From Mycolicibacterium rhodesiae JS60 (lineage in GTDB: Bacteria > Actinomycetota > Actinomycetes > Mycobacteriales > Mycobacteriaceae): 64,000 bases of DNA. The DNA lies in NCBI GenBank assembly GCA_000230935.2, contig AGIQ01000006.1, positions 186,001 to 250,000 on the forward strand. Reading direction: 5' to 3'. A program made the translations under genes and the position numbers. Positions 8,832-16,987 of the stretch are shown in pieces. The notes under the pieces are model-generated. The model saw only the letters and a list, made by a program, of their open reading frames with translations. It searched no databases and was not told the origin of the DNA. Each line of letters begins with the position of its first letter. Within the stretch, counting starts at the first letter, position 1.

Positions 8832-9929
8832 TCAGTGGCCCAGGGCCGCCGCCAGGGCGTCGGTAGCGATCGGCGAGGCTGGCGTGGGCTCTTCGACTTC
8901 AAGAGCTTCGGCGTCGATGCCCAGCATCCAGGCCAGTGTGTACTTGCGGATCGCGCCGGCGGCGATGAGCTCCATGTGCTCCTCTTGGAGCCGGCGGGGG
9001 AACCGTCGGGTGGCCGCTTCGTCCATCCGTTGAGTGATCTGGTCGATGCCGTCGGCGTGCTGCCCGGCCCAGTGCCGGCGCAGGAGTCGCTGCGTAGGTT
9101 GTTGCAGCCATTCGAGGACCTGATCGGCGACCGGAATTCCGAGCCACTGCAGACGCGTTTTGAGCGCATCGGTGGAAACCCCGAGGTCCCATACGCGTTC
9201 GGCGACGTCATCGGGAGTGGCGACGAGCCAGTCCAGGGCGCGTAGTTGCGCGGCCGGCAGGAGCAGGTCTGCGGCGAACGCGTTGGCGACGGTTTCGTGG
9301 CGATCGCGGTCGGCTGGGGTGAGGTCGCCTTCGTGGTGGCGCGCGGCGAGGTGGCCGAGTTCGTGTGCGAGGGACCAGTTTTCGCGGAACCAGTTGCCGG
9401 TGGCCGGGATGACGATGACGCTGCGGGCGCCGACGTTGAATGAGTAGGCGGTGGACAGCTTCGGTAGGCGGATGACGTCGACGTCGAGGCGGGTCTCGAT
9501 GCGGTCGGCCAGGGGCCGGACGAAGTCCTGGCCGAGCTTGGCGCGGATCTCGTCGACGCTGGTGGGTAGCGGAGCGGGTGGGCTGGTCTCGGCTTGGGCG
9601 GCTTGCTTGTAGGCGAGCGCGACGTCGTCGAGGGTGGGCTGGTCGCGCAGCTGGCCGGGGACGTCGCGTTGGCCGGTTTCGGGGTCGAAGTCGTGGCGGG
9701 CTGCGACGACGAGGCGGTGCGGGTCGGGTTCACCGGTGATGAGCCAGTGCACGTCGACGTCGAGCACTTCGGCGAGTTGGGCGAGTTCGACTGCGGAGAA
9801 GGCACGCTTGCCGTTGAGGGAGCGTGAGAATTTCTCGGCTGCGAGTCCGATTTTGTCGGCGACCTGGCCTTGGGTGACGCCAGGCGGGATGCTGGCCGCG
9901 ACTCGGCCGCCGATGTCCGTCTGTGTCAT
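8832..9929 (-). CDS. XRE HTH plus ImmA/IrrE metallopeptidase protein
   Basis: 365 residues. The N-terminal HTH (about 15-65, GVTQGQVADKIGLAAEKFSR) is followed by a linker and an ImmA/IrrE zinc-protease domain with the HELGHLAARHHEGD motif (about 190-203), whose two His and downstream acidic residues should bind zinc. Such proteins act as repressors or antitoxins and cleave partner proteins or repressors. It pairs with the PIN gene downstream. Repeats in the 5-prime leader look like its own operator. Confidence 0.85.
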   Translation of the reverse strand: MTQTDIGGRVAASIPPGVTQGQVADKIGLAAEKFSRSLNGKRAFSAVELAQLAEVLDVDVHWLITGEPDPHRLVVAARHDFDPETGQRDVPGQLRDQPTLDDVALAYKQAAQAETSPPAPLPTSVDEIRAKLGQDFVRPLADRIETRLDVDVIRLPKLSTAYSFNVGARSVIVIPATGNWFRENWSLAHELGHLAARHHEGDLTPADRDRHETVANAFAADLLLPAAQLRALDWLVATPDDVAERVWDLGVSTDALKTRLQWLGIPVADQVLEWLQQPTQRLLRRHWAGQHADGIDQITQRMDEAATRRFPRRLQEEHMELIAAGAIRKYTLAWMLGIDAEALEVEEPTPASPIATDALAAALGH

Positions 9930-9940
9930 GGTGTGTCATT

Positions 9941-9979
9941 CTACCTGCTGTTTTGCGATTTTCACAACTACCGTTTTGC
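9941..9979. promoter_or_regulatory. Possible XRE operator, direct repeats
   Basis: Two similar half-repeats lie just upstream of the XRE-ImmA/IrrE start: CTACC, five bases, TTTTGC (9941-9956) and CTACCGTTTTGC (9968-9979). Placement supports autoregulation by the HTH protein; this is inferred. Confidence 0.4.
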
Positions 9980-10006
9980 CTTACGCCGCGCCTATACGGG
10001 CCCGTC

Positions 10007-10942
10007 TCATCTCGGGCGGGTGCGCAGGAGAGCGTGGTGCAGCGGTTCGAGCAGGTCCTTGCCGCGTAGCGCCTGGACCCATCGGTCGGGTATGCCGCTG
10101 AAGCCGTACTGGATGCCTGCGATTCCGCCGGCGACTGCGGCGGTGGTGTCGGTGTCGTCGCCGAGGCGGATCGCCGCGGTGACGACGGAGGCGTAGTCGG
10201 TGCCGGCGTCGACGCAGTCGTGTGCGGAGTGCAGGCAGTCGACGACGTAGCCGGAGCCGCGGCCGCGCGGTGGTCCTGCGGGCGGTGCGATGTGGGTGTC
10301 GAATTCGGCGCGTTCGTCGGTGCCCGGCGGGTAGATGTCGGTGAAGTCCTTGAGCGCGGCCGCCCAGGGATCCGGATGCTGCTGCAGGGTGCGGCGCGCC
10401 CAGAGGCAGTAGAGGGCGCAGCAGACCTGGGAACGGGTGTGGCCGTGGGTGACGCGGGATTGGGCCATGGCGTCGGCGGCGAGGTGAGCGGTGTCCCCGT
10501 GATGCCAGAGCGCCAGGGGCAGAACGCGCATGAGTGAGCCGTTGCCGTTGTCGCGTTCACCGGCGGGCCCGGAGTGGGTGGCGGGTGTCCCGTTGCGCAG
10601 TGCGGCCAGAGCGGTGCTGGTTTGGATCCCGACGTCGAAGACGCGGTTGTCGACGGCGAGGTAGCCGGCGTGCAGCCAGTCCAGGAGGCGGCGGCCGAAG
10701 TCGTCGACGTCGAGGTGGCCTTGGTCGAGCAGGGATGCGAGCAGGCACAGTGCTTGGGCGCCGTCATCGGACCAGGTGCCCGCGGGGACGCCGGGGTGGG
10801 CGCGGCGGAAACCGGGTGGTGGGGTGTAGTCGATGTGCTCGGGAATGTTGGTGGAGTGGGTGAATTCGTAGGGGACGCCGAGGGCGTCGCCGACGAGGAG
10901 GCCGTAGAGGCCTCCACTGATCCGATCCTCTTCGGTCGCCAC
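10007..10942 (-). CDS. ADP-ribosylglycohydrolase (DraG family)
   Basis: About 311 residues. It carries both metal-binding signatures of the DraG/ARH fold: TWSDDGAQAL near the N-terminus and RLGDDTDTTAAVAGGIAG near the C-terminus, with GDALGVPYEF at the entry. The enzyme removes ADP-ribose from modified macromolecules. The GTG at 10942 is preferred because GAGGA lies seven bases upstream; a longer frame to 10990 would run through the border motif. An ADP-ribosyltransferase gene lies 11 kb away and a second glycohydrolase at 43.3 kb. Confidence 0.85.
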   Translation of the reverse strand: MATEEDRISGGLYGLLVGDALGVPYEFTHSTNIPEHIDYTPPPGFRRAHPGVPAGTWSDDGAQALCLLASLLDQGHLDVDDFGRRLLDWLHAGYLAVDNRVFDVGIQTSTALAALRNGTPATHSGPAGERDNGNGSLMRVLPLALWHHGDTAHLAADAMAQSRVTHGHTRSQVCCALYCLWARRTLQQHPDPWAAALKDFTDIYPPGTDERAEFDTHIAPPAGPPRGRGSGYVVDCLHSAHDCVDAGTDYASVVTAAIRLGDDTDTTAAVAGGIAGIQYGFSGIPDRWVQALRGKDLLEPLHHALLRTRPR

Positions 10943-10962
10943 GGAGTGATCCTCGCATGGGA

Positions 10963-10986
10963 GGTGCTGCGGCGATGGCACGTCCC
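10963..10986 (-). repeat. 25-nt border motif, degenerate copy
   Basis: Minus strand reads GGGACGTGCCATC and a typical spacer (GCCGCA), but the GGTCA end has decayed. It lies 20-45 bases upstream of the glycohydrolase start. Confidence 0.5.
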
Positions 10987-11053
10987 GCACTGATACGCCG
11001 GCTTCTCAGACCAGCATTGGCGCATCCAGCTGGGGCGAGAAACACTGTGTGGC

Positions 11054-11359
11054 ATGGATTCTGACGAGACACTTCTGGAGATGGCCCGTGATGTCGCCGC
11101 GCGGCTCGATGGACGCTGGGTCGCCGACTTCGATGAGATCGCCACGTTCGCCGAGATTCTGGTCGCGACCGACTTCCTGGTCTCGCCTCGCGACGTCGTC
11201 GACTACTTCCGGTCCCCTTCGCGGTGGGATCCCGAGCACGAGGTGTGGGTGAAGGCCGGTAGGCCGCGCCCGGGGACGCCGGCCTGGCAGGTGCTGGAGG
11301 CTCTCTTCGAGGCGCGGGGCCCCGGTGATGCTGCTTTGGCACCGGTTCAGGGTCGTTGA
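11054..11359 (+). CDS. Small acidic hypothetical protein
   Basis: 101 residues, soluble and helical, no recognised domain. Its stop codon TGA (11357-11359) forms the end of a border-motif copy. It diverges from the glycohydrolase gene over a gap of about 110 bases. Codon use fits the neighbours and supports coding. Confidence 0.5.
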   Translation: MDSDETLLEMARDVAARLDGRWVADFDEIATFAEILVATDFLVSPRDVVDYFRSPSRWDPEHEVWVKAGRPRPGTPAWQVLEALFEARGPGDAALAPVQGR

Positions 11360-11381
11360 CCTGGGCTGATGACATGTCCCC
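11357..11381 (-). repeat. 25-nt border motif, copy 2 (overlaps a stop codon)
   Basis: Minus strand reads GGGGACATGTCATC, six bases, GGTCA. The complement of GGTCA contains the TGA of the 101-residue gene. Confidence 0.75.
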
Positions 11382-11476
11382 GCGTCGAGGAGGCGAGGTG
11401 GCCGCGGGCCGGCCCCGTATTATTGAGTGCATACAGACCGGTGCAACGCTCACGCGTGACCCGGTTAGAGACAAAG

Positions 11477-11517
11477 AAGAGCCCGGTATTCGGCCCTAGC
11501 GGCTGACCCGGGCCCTT
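11477..11517 (-). terminator. Terminator-like hairpin
   Basis: Arms AAGAGCCCGG (11477-11486) and CCGGGCCCTT (11508-11517) form a 10-bp stem with one G-U pair and a 21-nt loop, just beyond the 3-prime end of the minus-strand gene at 11536. The run after it is only weakly U-rich. Confidence 0.4.
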
Positions 11518-11535
11518 TGCTTTGTGCGCAGATGC

Positions 11536-12288
11536 TTACAGGTCTTCGACGGGCCACAGGTCGGGGTCGCCGAATTGGCGCCGTCGCCTCAGATCCAGGC
11601 GGCTGACGTCGACGAGGAGGCCCGCGACGGACTCCAGGTTGTCGCGGGCATTGCCGAGAGTCGTGAGTCCGGTTGCCTGCCCTAGGAACTCGCCGCCGAT
11701 CGGCACCACTCCGAGGTGGTCGGTCCAGTATTGGCTGATCTTGCGCCAGAACGCGGCCTGGTCCTCCACGAGGCGCACTATGCCTCGTTCGCATGGGTGC
11801 GGGTAGAGCGCAAGGAAGCCGCCGACTTCGTCGACCATCCGTTGCAGAATCTGGAGCACCATCCACGGGCCCAGTAGGTGGCCGCGGAAGGCGGGATCGA
11901 CGAACCCGTCCTGCAGCAGTACCGCGGTGTGGAATGGGCCCACCTCGTGGAAGTGGTCCTCGATGCTGGCTGCTACTTCGTCCCCGTCGAAGAGTTGCGC
12001 GAACCAGGAGGGGTCGGACCAGTGTTCGCCGTAGCCGGGTGTCTGGGCGAGGGTGTCGGGTATCGGAGCGTAGCCGAGCCGGACGACGAGGAAGTCGACG
12101 TAGCCGGCGATCACGATTTCGGGAGGGTCGATGCTCGACAGGAGCAGGTAGGCCCGCCAGTCCGCGACCGGGAATTGAGCTTGGTCGCGGCTCTCGAAGT
12201 GCAGCTGCGGCAAGCCAAAGCTGAGGGGCCCGCTGGTGCGCTCGAGCGCATCCGTGAGTTCGAGCATGGTCTTGGGGCGCTGCCACAC
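11536..12288 (-). CDS. Conserved hypothetical, possibly acetyltransferase-like
   Basis: About 250 residues from the GTG at 12288, which has AAGGGAAG upstream; ATG 12267 is the alternative. It is soluble, with no signal peptide. A central region (YVDFLVVRLGY, then DGFVDPAFRGHLLGPWMVLQILQRMV) recalls the beta-strand and RGxG/A-like helix of GNAT acetyltransferases, but key glycines are not clear, so the function is unknown. A terminator-like hairpin follows it. Confidence 0.5.
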   Translation of the reverse strand: MWQRPKTMLELTDALERTSGPLSFGLPQLHFESRDQAQFPVADWRAYLLLSSIDPPEIVIAGYVDFLVVRLGYAPIPDTLAQTPGYGEHWSDPSWFAQLFDGDEVAASIEDHFHEVGPFHTAVLLQDGFVDPAFRGHLLGPWMVLQILQRMVDEVGGFLALYPHPCERGIVRLVEDQAAFWRKISQYWTDHLGVVPIGGEFLGQATGLTTLGNARDNLESVAGLLVDVSRLDLRRRRQFGDPDLWPVEDL

Positions 12289-12451
12289 GTGTCAGCGCTT
12301 CCCTTCGACGTGGGTCGACGATGTTGCCCGCGATGCAGCCATCCGGTCAGTGTTTCAGGACGGCGGCTTGGTGGGATCCGGTTCGCCGCCGAGCAACGGG
12401 GCCGTGCCGCCGTGCCTGTTCACGGCCCCGCGAGCGTGCGCCTCCCCCGCT

Positions 12452-12874
12452 TTATCGGGTGGGTTTCGGAGGTGGCGGTAACAAGTAGCGGTCATCGTAG
12501 AGGTAGGTCGACACCAGGATGCAATTGTTTGGATCCGGATCGGAGGCCTCGCCCATTTCGTTCGTTCCGGCGGCCGGCAACGGGCCGCCAGCGTCGGCGG
12601 TGCGCCGTGCGGCCTCATATTTCTGCATTGCGTAGGCGTAGAAGGCTTCGACGCGGGCCGCGGCCGCGGCCACCTCAAGTGGTGAGCGAAAGCAGTGCTC
12701 GCCAGCGGTTGTGAGTTGGGCGATCGGGGCAGCCGGCGACTCGAGATGCTCGTCAGCGCTTGTCGTCGACGTCACCCCTGCCGTACTTGGCGCCTCGGTT
12801 CCGGTTGCACATGCGACGGCGCACGTGCACGCGGCCGTAATCAACACTAGTGCTGCGTATTTCGGCATCACCAT
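12452..12874 (-). CDS. Putative lipoprotein
   Basis: 140 residues. A basic, hydrophobic start (MPKYAALVLITAAC) leads to a lipobox-like AVAC near residues 19-22, so the mature protein would be lipid-anchored outside the membrane. A Thr/Ser-rich stretch, a helical part with two further Cys and a short Pro tail follow. GGGGGAG lies five bases upstream of the chosen ATG. No family recognised. Confidence 0.55.
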   Translation of the reverse strand: MVMPKYAALVLITAACTCAVACATGTEAPSTAGVTSTTSADEHLESPAAPIAQLTTAGEHCFRSPLEVAAAAARVEAFYAYAMQKYEAARRTADAGGPLPAAGTNEMGEASDPDPNNCILVSTYLYDDRYLLPPPPKPTR

Positions 12875-13033
12875 GAGACTCCCCCGCTCGATTCACTTGC
12901 TCGGTACATGAGGTTAACGCGCAGCCATGACATCCAGATGCCGCGCGCAAGCGGGCGCCACCGGTTGGATCAGCCGGGAGCGCCATCTCACCTCGATTCG
13001 ACGTGGCGCCTCCGCCCAGCCCGCCAAGCAGTA

Positions 13034-13058
13034 CGGGACGTGCCATCTTCCCTGGTCA
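13034..13058 (+). repeat. 25-nt border motif, copy 3
   Basis: CGGGACGTGCCATC, six bases, GGTCA, with the GGTCA end pointing at the VbhA-Fic pair about 100 bases downstream. Confidence 0.7.
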
Positions 13059-13157
13059 TAGCCCCAGCGAACGCGGTCTGCTGTGTGGGTCGAGCCTCCA
13101 CGCAAGGTCGGTTCCGTCGACTATTCTGGAGGCACGCGACGAAAGGCGGTGTCCAGG

Positions 13158-13340
13158 GTGACCGAGGAGCAGAAGACTGCGCGCCGCGTCAAGGCTGTCA
13201 GGGCGACTCGCCGCAGCACTGAACTCGAAGGTTCGCGCAGCACCAGCGCCACCCGCGCCGACCAGGACGCCTACGCTCGCGGGACGATCACCGCCGCCGA
13301 GCTGGGCGATCGCGTGCGCCGCCGCTACAACGTCCAGTAG
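13158..13340 (+). CDS. VbhA-like antitoxin of a Fic toxin
   Basis: About 60 residues from GTG 13158; the frame is open from ATG 13083. It contains STELEG, matching the (S/T)xxxE(G/N) inhibitory motif whose Glu blocks ATP gamma-phosphate binding in class I Fic systems. It ends with the usual VbhA pattern AxGTITAAELGDRVRRRY. The fic gene starts 13 bases downstream, exactly the order of known VbhA/VbhT pairs. Expected role: hold Fic inactive by inserting the inhibitory helix. Confidence 0.8.
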   Translation: MTEEQKTARRVKAVRATRRSTELEGSRSTSATRADQDAYARGTITAAELGDRVRRRYNVQ

Positions 13341-13353
13341 CGCTGGCTCAGGA

Positions 13354-13992
13354 GTGCCGCACCCCTGGGACACCGGCAATCTCGAACAGAACTGGCAGGG
13401 CTATTTCATCCCTGGCACAAGCATTTTGAGGAACCGAGTCGGCGCCCAGACAATAGACGAACTACGCCACGCGGAGAACGATCTCGTCGAGGCAAGAGTC
13501 CTCGAACTCCGCGAGGTGCCCAGCCTCCTGGGCGACCGTTCATACGATCTTGCATATCTGCAGGCGATACACCGACAGCTGTTTCACGACGTCTACGACT
13601 GGGCCGGAGATGTGCGCACCGTCGGCATCGAGAAGGGCGACGAGTCCTTCTGCCCTCCTGGCAGCATCGCCCAGCCGATGGATCACGTCGCCTCCGAGAT
13701 TCACCGTCTCAAGTACCTGAAGTCTGTTCCCGAGGCAGATCTCGCGCGCACGGTGGCGTACCTGTACGACTATGTGAACTTCGCCCACCCCTTCCGTGAG
13801 GGCAACGGACGCGCGACCCGCGTGTTCTTCGACCTCCTACTCTCCGAGCGTGGCATCGGGCTTGATTGGGAGAAAACCGATCTGGGCGAGTTGCACAGCG
13901 CATGTCACACCGCGCGCGCCAACTCCAGCCTTGATGGCTTGATAGCGATGTTTGCCAAGATCCTTGATTCTGAGCCGGCGTACGACTTCTGA
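13354..13992 (+). CDS. Fic-family AMP-transferase (class I toxin)
   Basis: 212 residues with the complete Fic core HPFREGNGRATR (about 149-160), including catalytic His and the anion-binding GNGR, plus an upstream flap region (DVRTVGIEKGD). It lacks the inhibitory motif itself, which is supplied by the small upstream protein. Active Fic toxins AMPylate topoisomerases or other targets. In Bartonella, VbhT is exported by a conjugation-type T4SS via a BID domain; none is seen here. It starts at GTG 13354 with GGAG very close, so the exact start is uncertain. Confidence 0.9.
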   Translation: MPHPWDTGNLEQNWQGYFIPGTSILRNRVGAQTIDELRHAENDLVEARVLELREVPSLLGDRSYDLAYLQAIHRQLFHDVYDWAGDVRTVGIEKGDESFCPPGSIAQPMDHVASEIHRLKYLKSVPEADLARTVAYLYDYVNFAHPFREGNGRATRVFFDLLLSERGIGLDWEKTDLGELHSACHTARANSSLDGLIAMFAKILDSEPAYDF

Positions 13993-14007
13993 TCGACGCT
14001 CAGCGCC

Positions 14008-14032
14008 GGGGACCTGCCATCGCCGCACGTCA
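14008..14032 (+). repeat. 25-nt border motif, copy 4
   Basis: GGGGACCTGCCATC, six bases (GCCGCA), CGTCA. It lies between fic and the EEP phosphohydrolase gene, pointing at the latter. Confidence 0.6.
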
Positions 14033-14142
14033 GGGACCGCGTTTACGGGTCGTGAACTGTAGCGCGACGGTGTGTGAACAAGCATCCCCCTCCATCAAGG
14101 ATCGGCCTAGGCTGCTCACCATCCGTTCCGGGGGGAGCCCTC

Positions 14143-15333
14143 ATGCCGTTCCGTATCGCCGCGTACAACGTCGAGAACCTCTTCTCCCGGCCTCGTGCGA
14201 TGAATCAACCCGAGGGCGTCGCCGCCACCGTCCTCAACGCGCACGCGCGCCTCAACGAACTGTTCGAGCACGAGACCTACAGCGCCGCAGACAAAGCCGA
14301 GATGCTCGGGCTGCTCGGCGAGCTGCATCTGCTCACCGATGACGGGGACGTCACCAACCCGAACACCATGGCCGTGTTGCGCAAGTACCGCGGCCAGCTG
14401 CTGCGGCGGCCGCGCCAGGGCGGCGCCGCGGCGGTCACCGTGGTGGCCGACGGCCGCAATGACTGGACGGGCTGGGTGGACCTGACCCGTGAACGCATCA
14501 TTGCGCGGGCGATCGAGAACACCGCTCGGGTGATCCGCGAGGTCGATGCCGACATCGTCGGCGTGGTGGAGGCCGAGGACCGCATCACGCTGAAGCGGTT
14601 CAGCGACACGCTCCTCACCACCGGTAGCGGGGACGGGGAGCAGCCCATCTATCCGCATGTGATGGTGATCGACGGCAACGACGCCCGCGGCATCGATGTC
14701 GGGGTGCTGTCCAAGGCTGACTATCCGATCGAGCGGATCCGGTCGCATGTCGACGACGGCGGGTTCGGGCGCACGATCTTCTCGCGGGACTGCCCGGAGT
14801 ACTGGTTCACCTTTCCCGAGGGCAGTGCCCTGGCCGGCGAGCACTTGGTCGTGTTGGTCAACCACTTGAAGAGCAAGTTCGGTGGCAACGATCCGACCAG
14901 TGTGGAGAAGCGCCGGCGCCAGGCCGAGCAGGTCAAGTTGATCTACAACGGGCTGCGGTCGGACGGCGTGGAGCACGTCGTCGTTCTCGGCGACTTCAAC
15001 GACACCCCGGACAGCGGGCCGCTGCAAGCGTTGTTGGCGCCGTTGCCGGAGGGCACCGATCTGACGGATTTCGTGCGGGTGGCCGACTTCGACGACGGGG
15101 CCTCCGACGACGATCGGCCGGGCACGTTCGGCAACGGAACCCGGAGCCAGAAGATCGACTACCTGCTGATGTCGCCGGCGTTGTTCGAGCGAGCCACCTC
15201 GGCGGCGATTTTTCGTAAGGGCGTGTGGGGGGGCACGCACGGCACCTTGTTTCCGCACTTCGACACTATTGAGAACGAGACGCAGGCGGCGTCGGATCAC
15301 GCCGCCGTGGTCGTCGAGATCGACATTGACTGA
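14143..15333 (+). CDS. Endonuclease/exonuclease/phosphatase (EEP) superfamily protein
   Basis: About 396 residues. It shows the whole EEP active-site series in order: AAYNVENLF (metal Asn), VGVVEAED (catalytic Glu), LVNHLKSK (His), VVLGDFND (Asp/Asn), KIDYLLMS and ASDHAAVV (final Asp-His). Members cleave nucleic acid or phosphodiesters. No signal peptide is seen, so it is probably cytoplasmic. The start at 14143 has GGGGGGAG upstream; the longer frame to 14074 is unlikely. It stands alone between two border motifs. Confidence 0.85.
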   Translation: MPFRIAAYNVENLFSRPRAMNQPEGVAATVLNAHARLNELFEHETYSAADKAEMLGLLGELHLLTDDGDVTNPNTMAVLRKYRGQLLRRPRQGGAAAVTVVADGRNDWTGWVDLTRERIIARAIENTARVIREVDADIVGVVEAEDRITLKRFSDTLLTTGSGDGEQPIYPHVMVIDGNDARGIDVGVLSKADYPIERIRSHVDDGGFGRTIFSRDCPEYWFTFPEGSALAGEHLVVLVNHLKSKFGGNDPTSVEKRRRQAEQVKLIYNGLRSDGVEHVVVLGDFNDTPDSGPLQALLAPLPEGTDLTDFVRVADFDDGASDDDRPGTFGNGTRSQKIDYLLMSPALFERATSAAIFRKGVWGGTHGTLFPHFDTIENETQAASDHAAVVVEIDID

Positions 15334-15373
15334 CTGAGTCGGGCGCTGCCTGCGGGCGCGGCCGCCGCATCGC

Positions 15374-15398
15374 GGGGACGTGTCATCGCCGCAGGTAG
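15374..15398 (+). repeat. 25-nt border motif, copy 5
   Basis: GGGGACGTGTCATC, six bases, GGTAG, between the EEP gene and the convergent gjpA-like pseudogene, 20 bases from the pseudogene stop codon. Confidence 0.75.
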
Positions 15399-15930
15399 AG
15401 CCCGTCTCGATTTGGTGTCAGGCGGCGTGCTTGGGTGCCGAGTCGTCGGTGGCGGCGTGGCGAGGTGAGGTCGCCGACGCATGCTTGGGCGTCGACGAGC
15501 TGCTGTTGTCCTTGGCCGAGGTGGCGCTCGAGGAGGCGCCGTCACCGCCGGTGCCGGTGCCGCCGTTGGAACCACCCGCTGTCGCGCGCTTCGCGCCGGC
15601 GGATGTCGACGAGTCACCCTGCCCGGCGCTAGCGGTGGTCGACGACGTGGAGCCGGTCGTCGAATCCTGCTGTGTGCGTGGCTTCTTCGTAGTGGTCGTC
15701 GAACTGGCGCCGGTGGAAGTGGTGGCGTCGGCGTTGGTGCTGTCGGTGGGTTTGGCCGGCTTTGTGCTCGGATGCGGTGCGGGTGCCGCGGTGTCGGAGT
15801 CGGGTTCGGTCTGGCTTGGTGGCGTGTCGTCAGTGGCCGCCGCGGAGTCACCGTTCTGCGGGGATGCCGCGGGTGCCGCTGGAGCCGTCGCCGGCTGATC
15901 CGTGGTGGTCGACGGTTCGCCGGTGTCCTC

Positions 15931-16092
15931 GGCGGCCGGGGACGCTGGCGCCTCTTCTGCGGTGTCCGTGGTCGTCGTCTCGTTGGCGGCCGGGGACGCT
16001 GGCGCCTCTTCTGCGGTGTCCGTGGTCGTCGTCTCGTCGGCGGTCGGGGACGCTGGCACCTCTTCTGCGCTGTCCGTCGACGTCTTCTCGTC
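15931..16092. repeat. Tandem 54-bp repeat in the gjpA-like tail
   Basis: Units begin at 15931, 15985 and 16039, exactly 54 bases apart; the first two are nearly identical and the third diverged. They encode the 18-residue unit containing DTAEEAPASPAA on the minus strand. Confidence 0.8.
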
Positions 16093-16696
16093 GACGTCCT
16101 TGGCCTGTGTCGACTCGTTGACTTCCCCCGCGACGGAGGTGTCCTGCGCGGTGGCTGATTCCGTTGCCGCGGTGAGGGATACGACCTGGCGTGCACTGAG
16201 TGCGGAGGGGACGGCGGCGGCCGTGAGTCCGGAGCTGAGGGCGGATCCGATGTCGAGGGCGGAGGCGATGACGTTGAGTCCGAGTTTGGTGGTGAAGGCC
16301 ACGGTGTTGACGGCGACGTTGACGGTGGCGGCCATGGCGTAGGGCAGCCCGGCGACGAACGACCCAAGGCCGGCGGCTTGGAGGAGGCCGCTGGCGACGG
16401 TGGCCAGCCCGTTGGTGAAGGAGGTGATGACGTTGGCGGTGGTGTCGGTCAGGTCGGCGGCGGCGGTGACCGGGATCGACAGCAGCGAGCCGCCAGTGTT
16501 GACGATCCTCTTGACCGTGTTGATGCCGGCGCCGACGAGCACCGAGACGGCGTGGCTGTAGCTGGCCGGGCTCAGGGGCGCGGTGCCGATGGCGTTGATG
16601 GCGGCCTGGACGGCGCCTGGGGTGGTGCCGTTGCCGAGCCAGTCGGTGACTGGCCTTCCCCCGAGACCGTGGAGGCATCGGCTATAAGGAGTAGCG

Positions 16697-16987
16697 ATGT
16701 CAGAGAAACGGAAGAAGTACGACCGGGAGTTCCGTGAGGGCGCTGTGCGGATCGTGCTTGAGACGGGTAAGCCGATCGCCCAGGTCGCGCGGGACCTGGG
16801 GATCCACGAGGGCACGCTGGGCAACTGGGTTGCCCAGGACCGCGAGGCCCGCGAGGGCCGGGGCGAGCTGACCCGCGATGACATGGAGGAGCTCAAACGC
16901 CTGCGCGGCGAGAACGCTGAGCTGCGGATGGAGCGCGATGTCCTCAAGCGATCAGTGGTCCTGTGGGTGAAGGAGGCGACGAAGTGA
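16697..16987 (+). CDS. IS3-family transposase OrfA
   Basis: 96 residues: N-terminal HTH (REGAVRIVLETGKPIAQVAR, GIHEGTLGNWV) then a leucine-zipper-like coiled coil (MEELKRLRGENAELRMERDV), the usual DNA-binding and multimerising subunit. AAGGAG lies six bases before the ATG. Its TGA overlaps the GTG start of orfB, so coupling or frameshifting joins them. Confidence 0.9.
   Translation: MSEKRKKYDREFREGAVRIVLETGKPIAQVARDLGIHEGTLGNWVAQDREAREGRGELTRDDMEELKRLRGENAELRMERDVLKRSVVLWVKEATK

Noticed and set aside
8180..9805. A 541-codon open frame on the minus strand
   Set aside because: It is an out-of-frame shadow of the PIN and XRE-ImmA/IrrE genes; composition is Pro/Thr/Ser/Arg with no domain.
11390..11535. 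Possible tRNA near the GC-rich hairpin
   Set aside because: No T-loop (GGTTCRANYCC) or anticodon arm could be found; it fits a terminator better.
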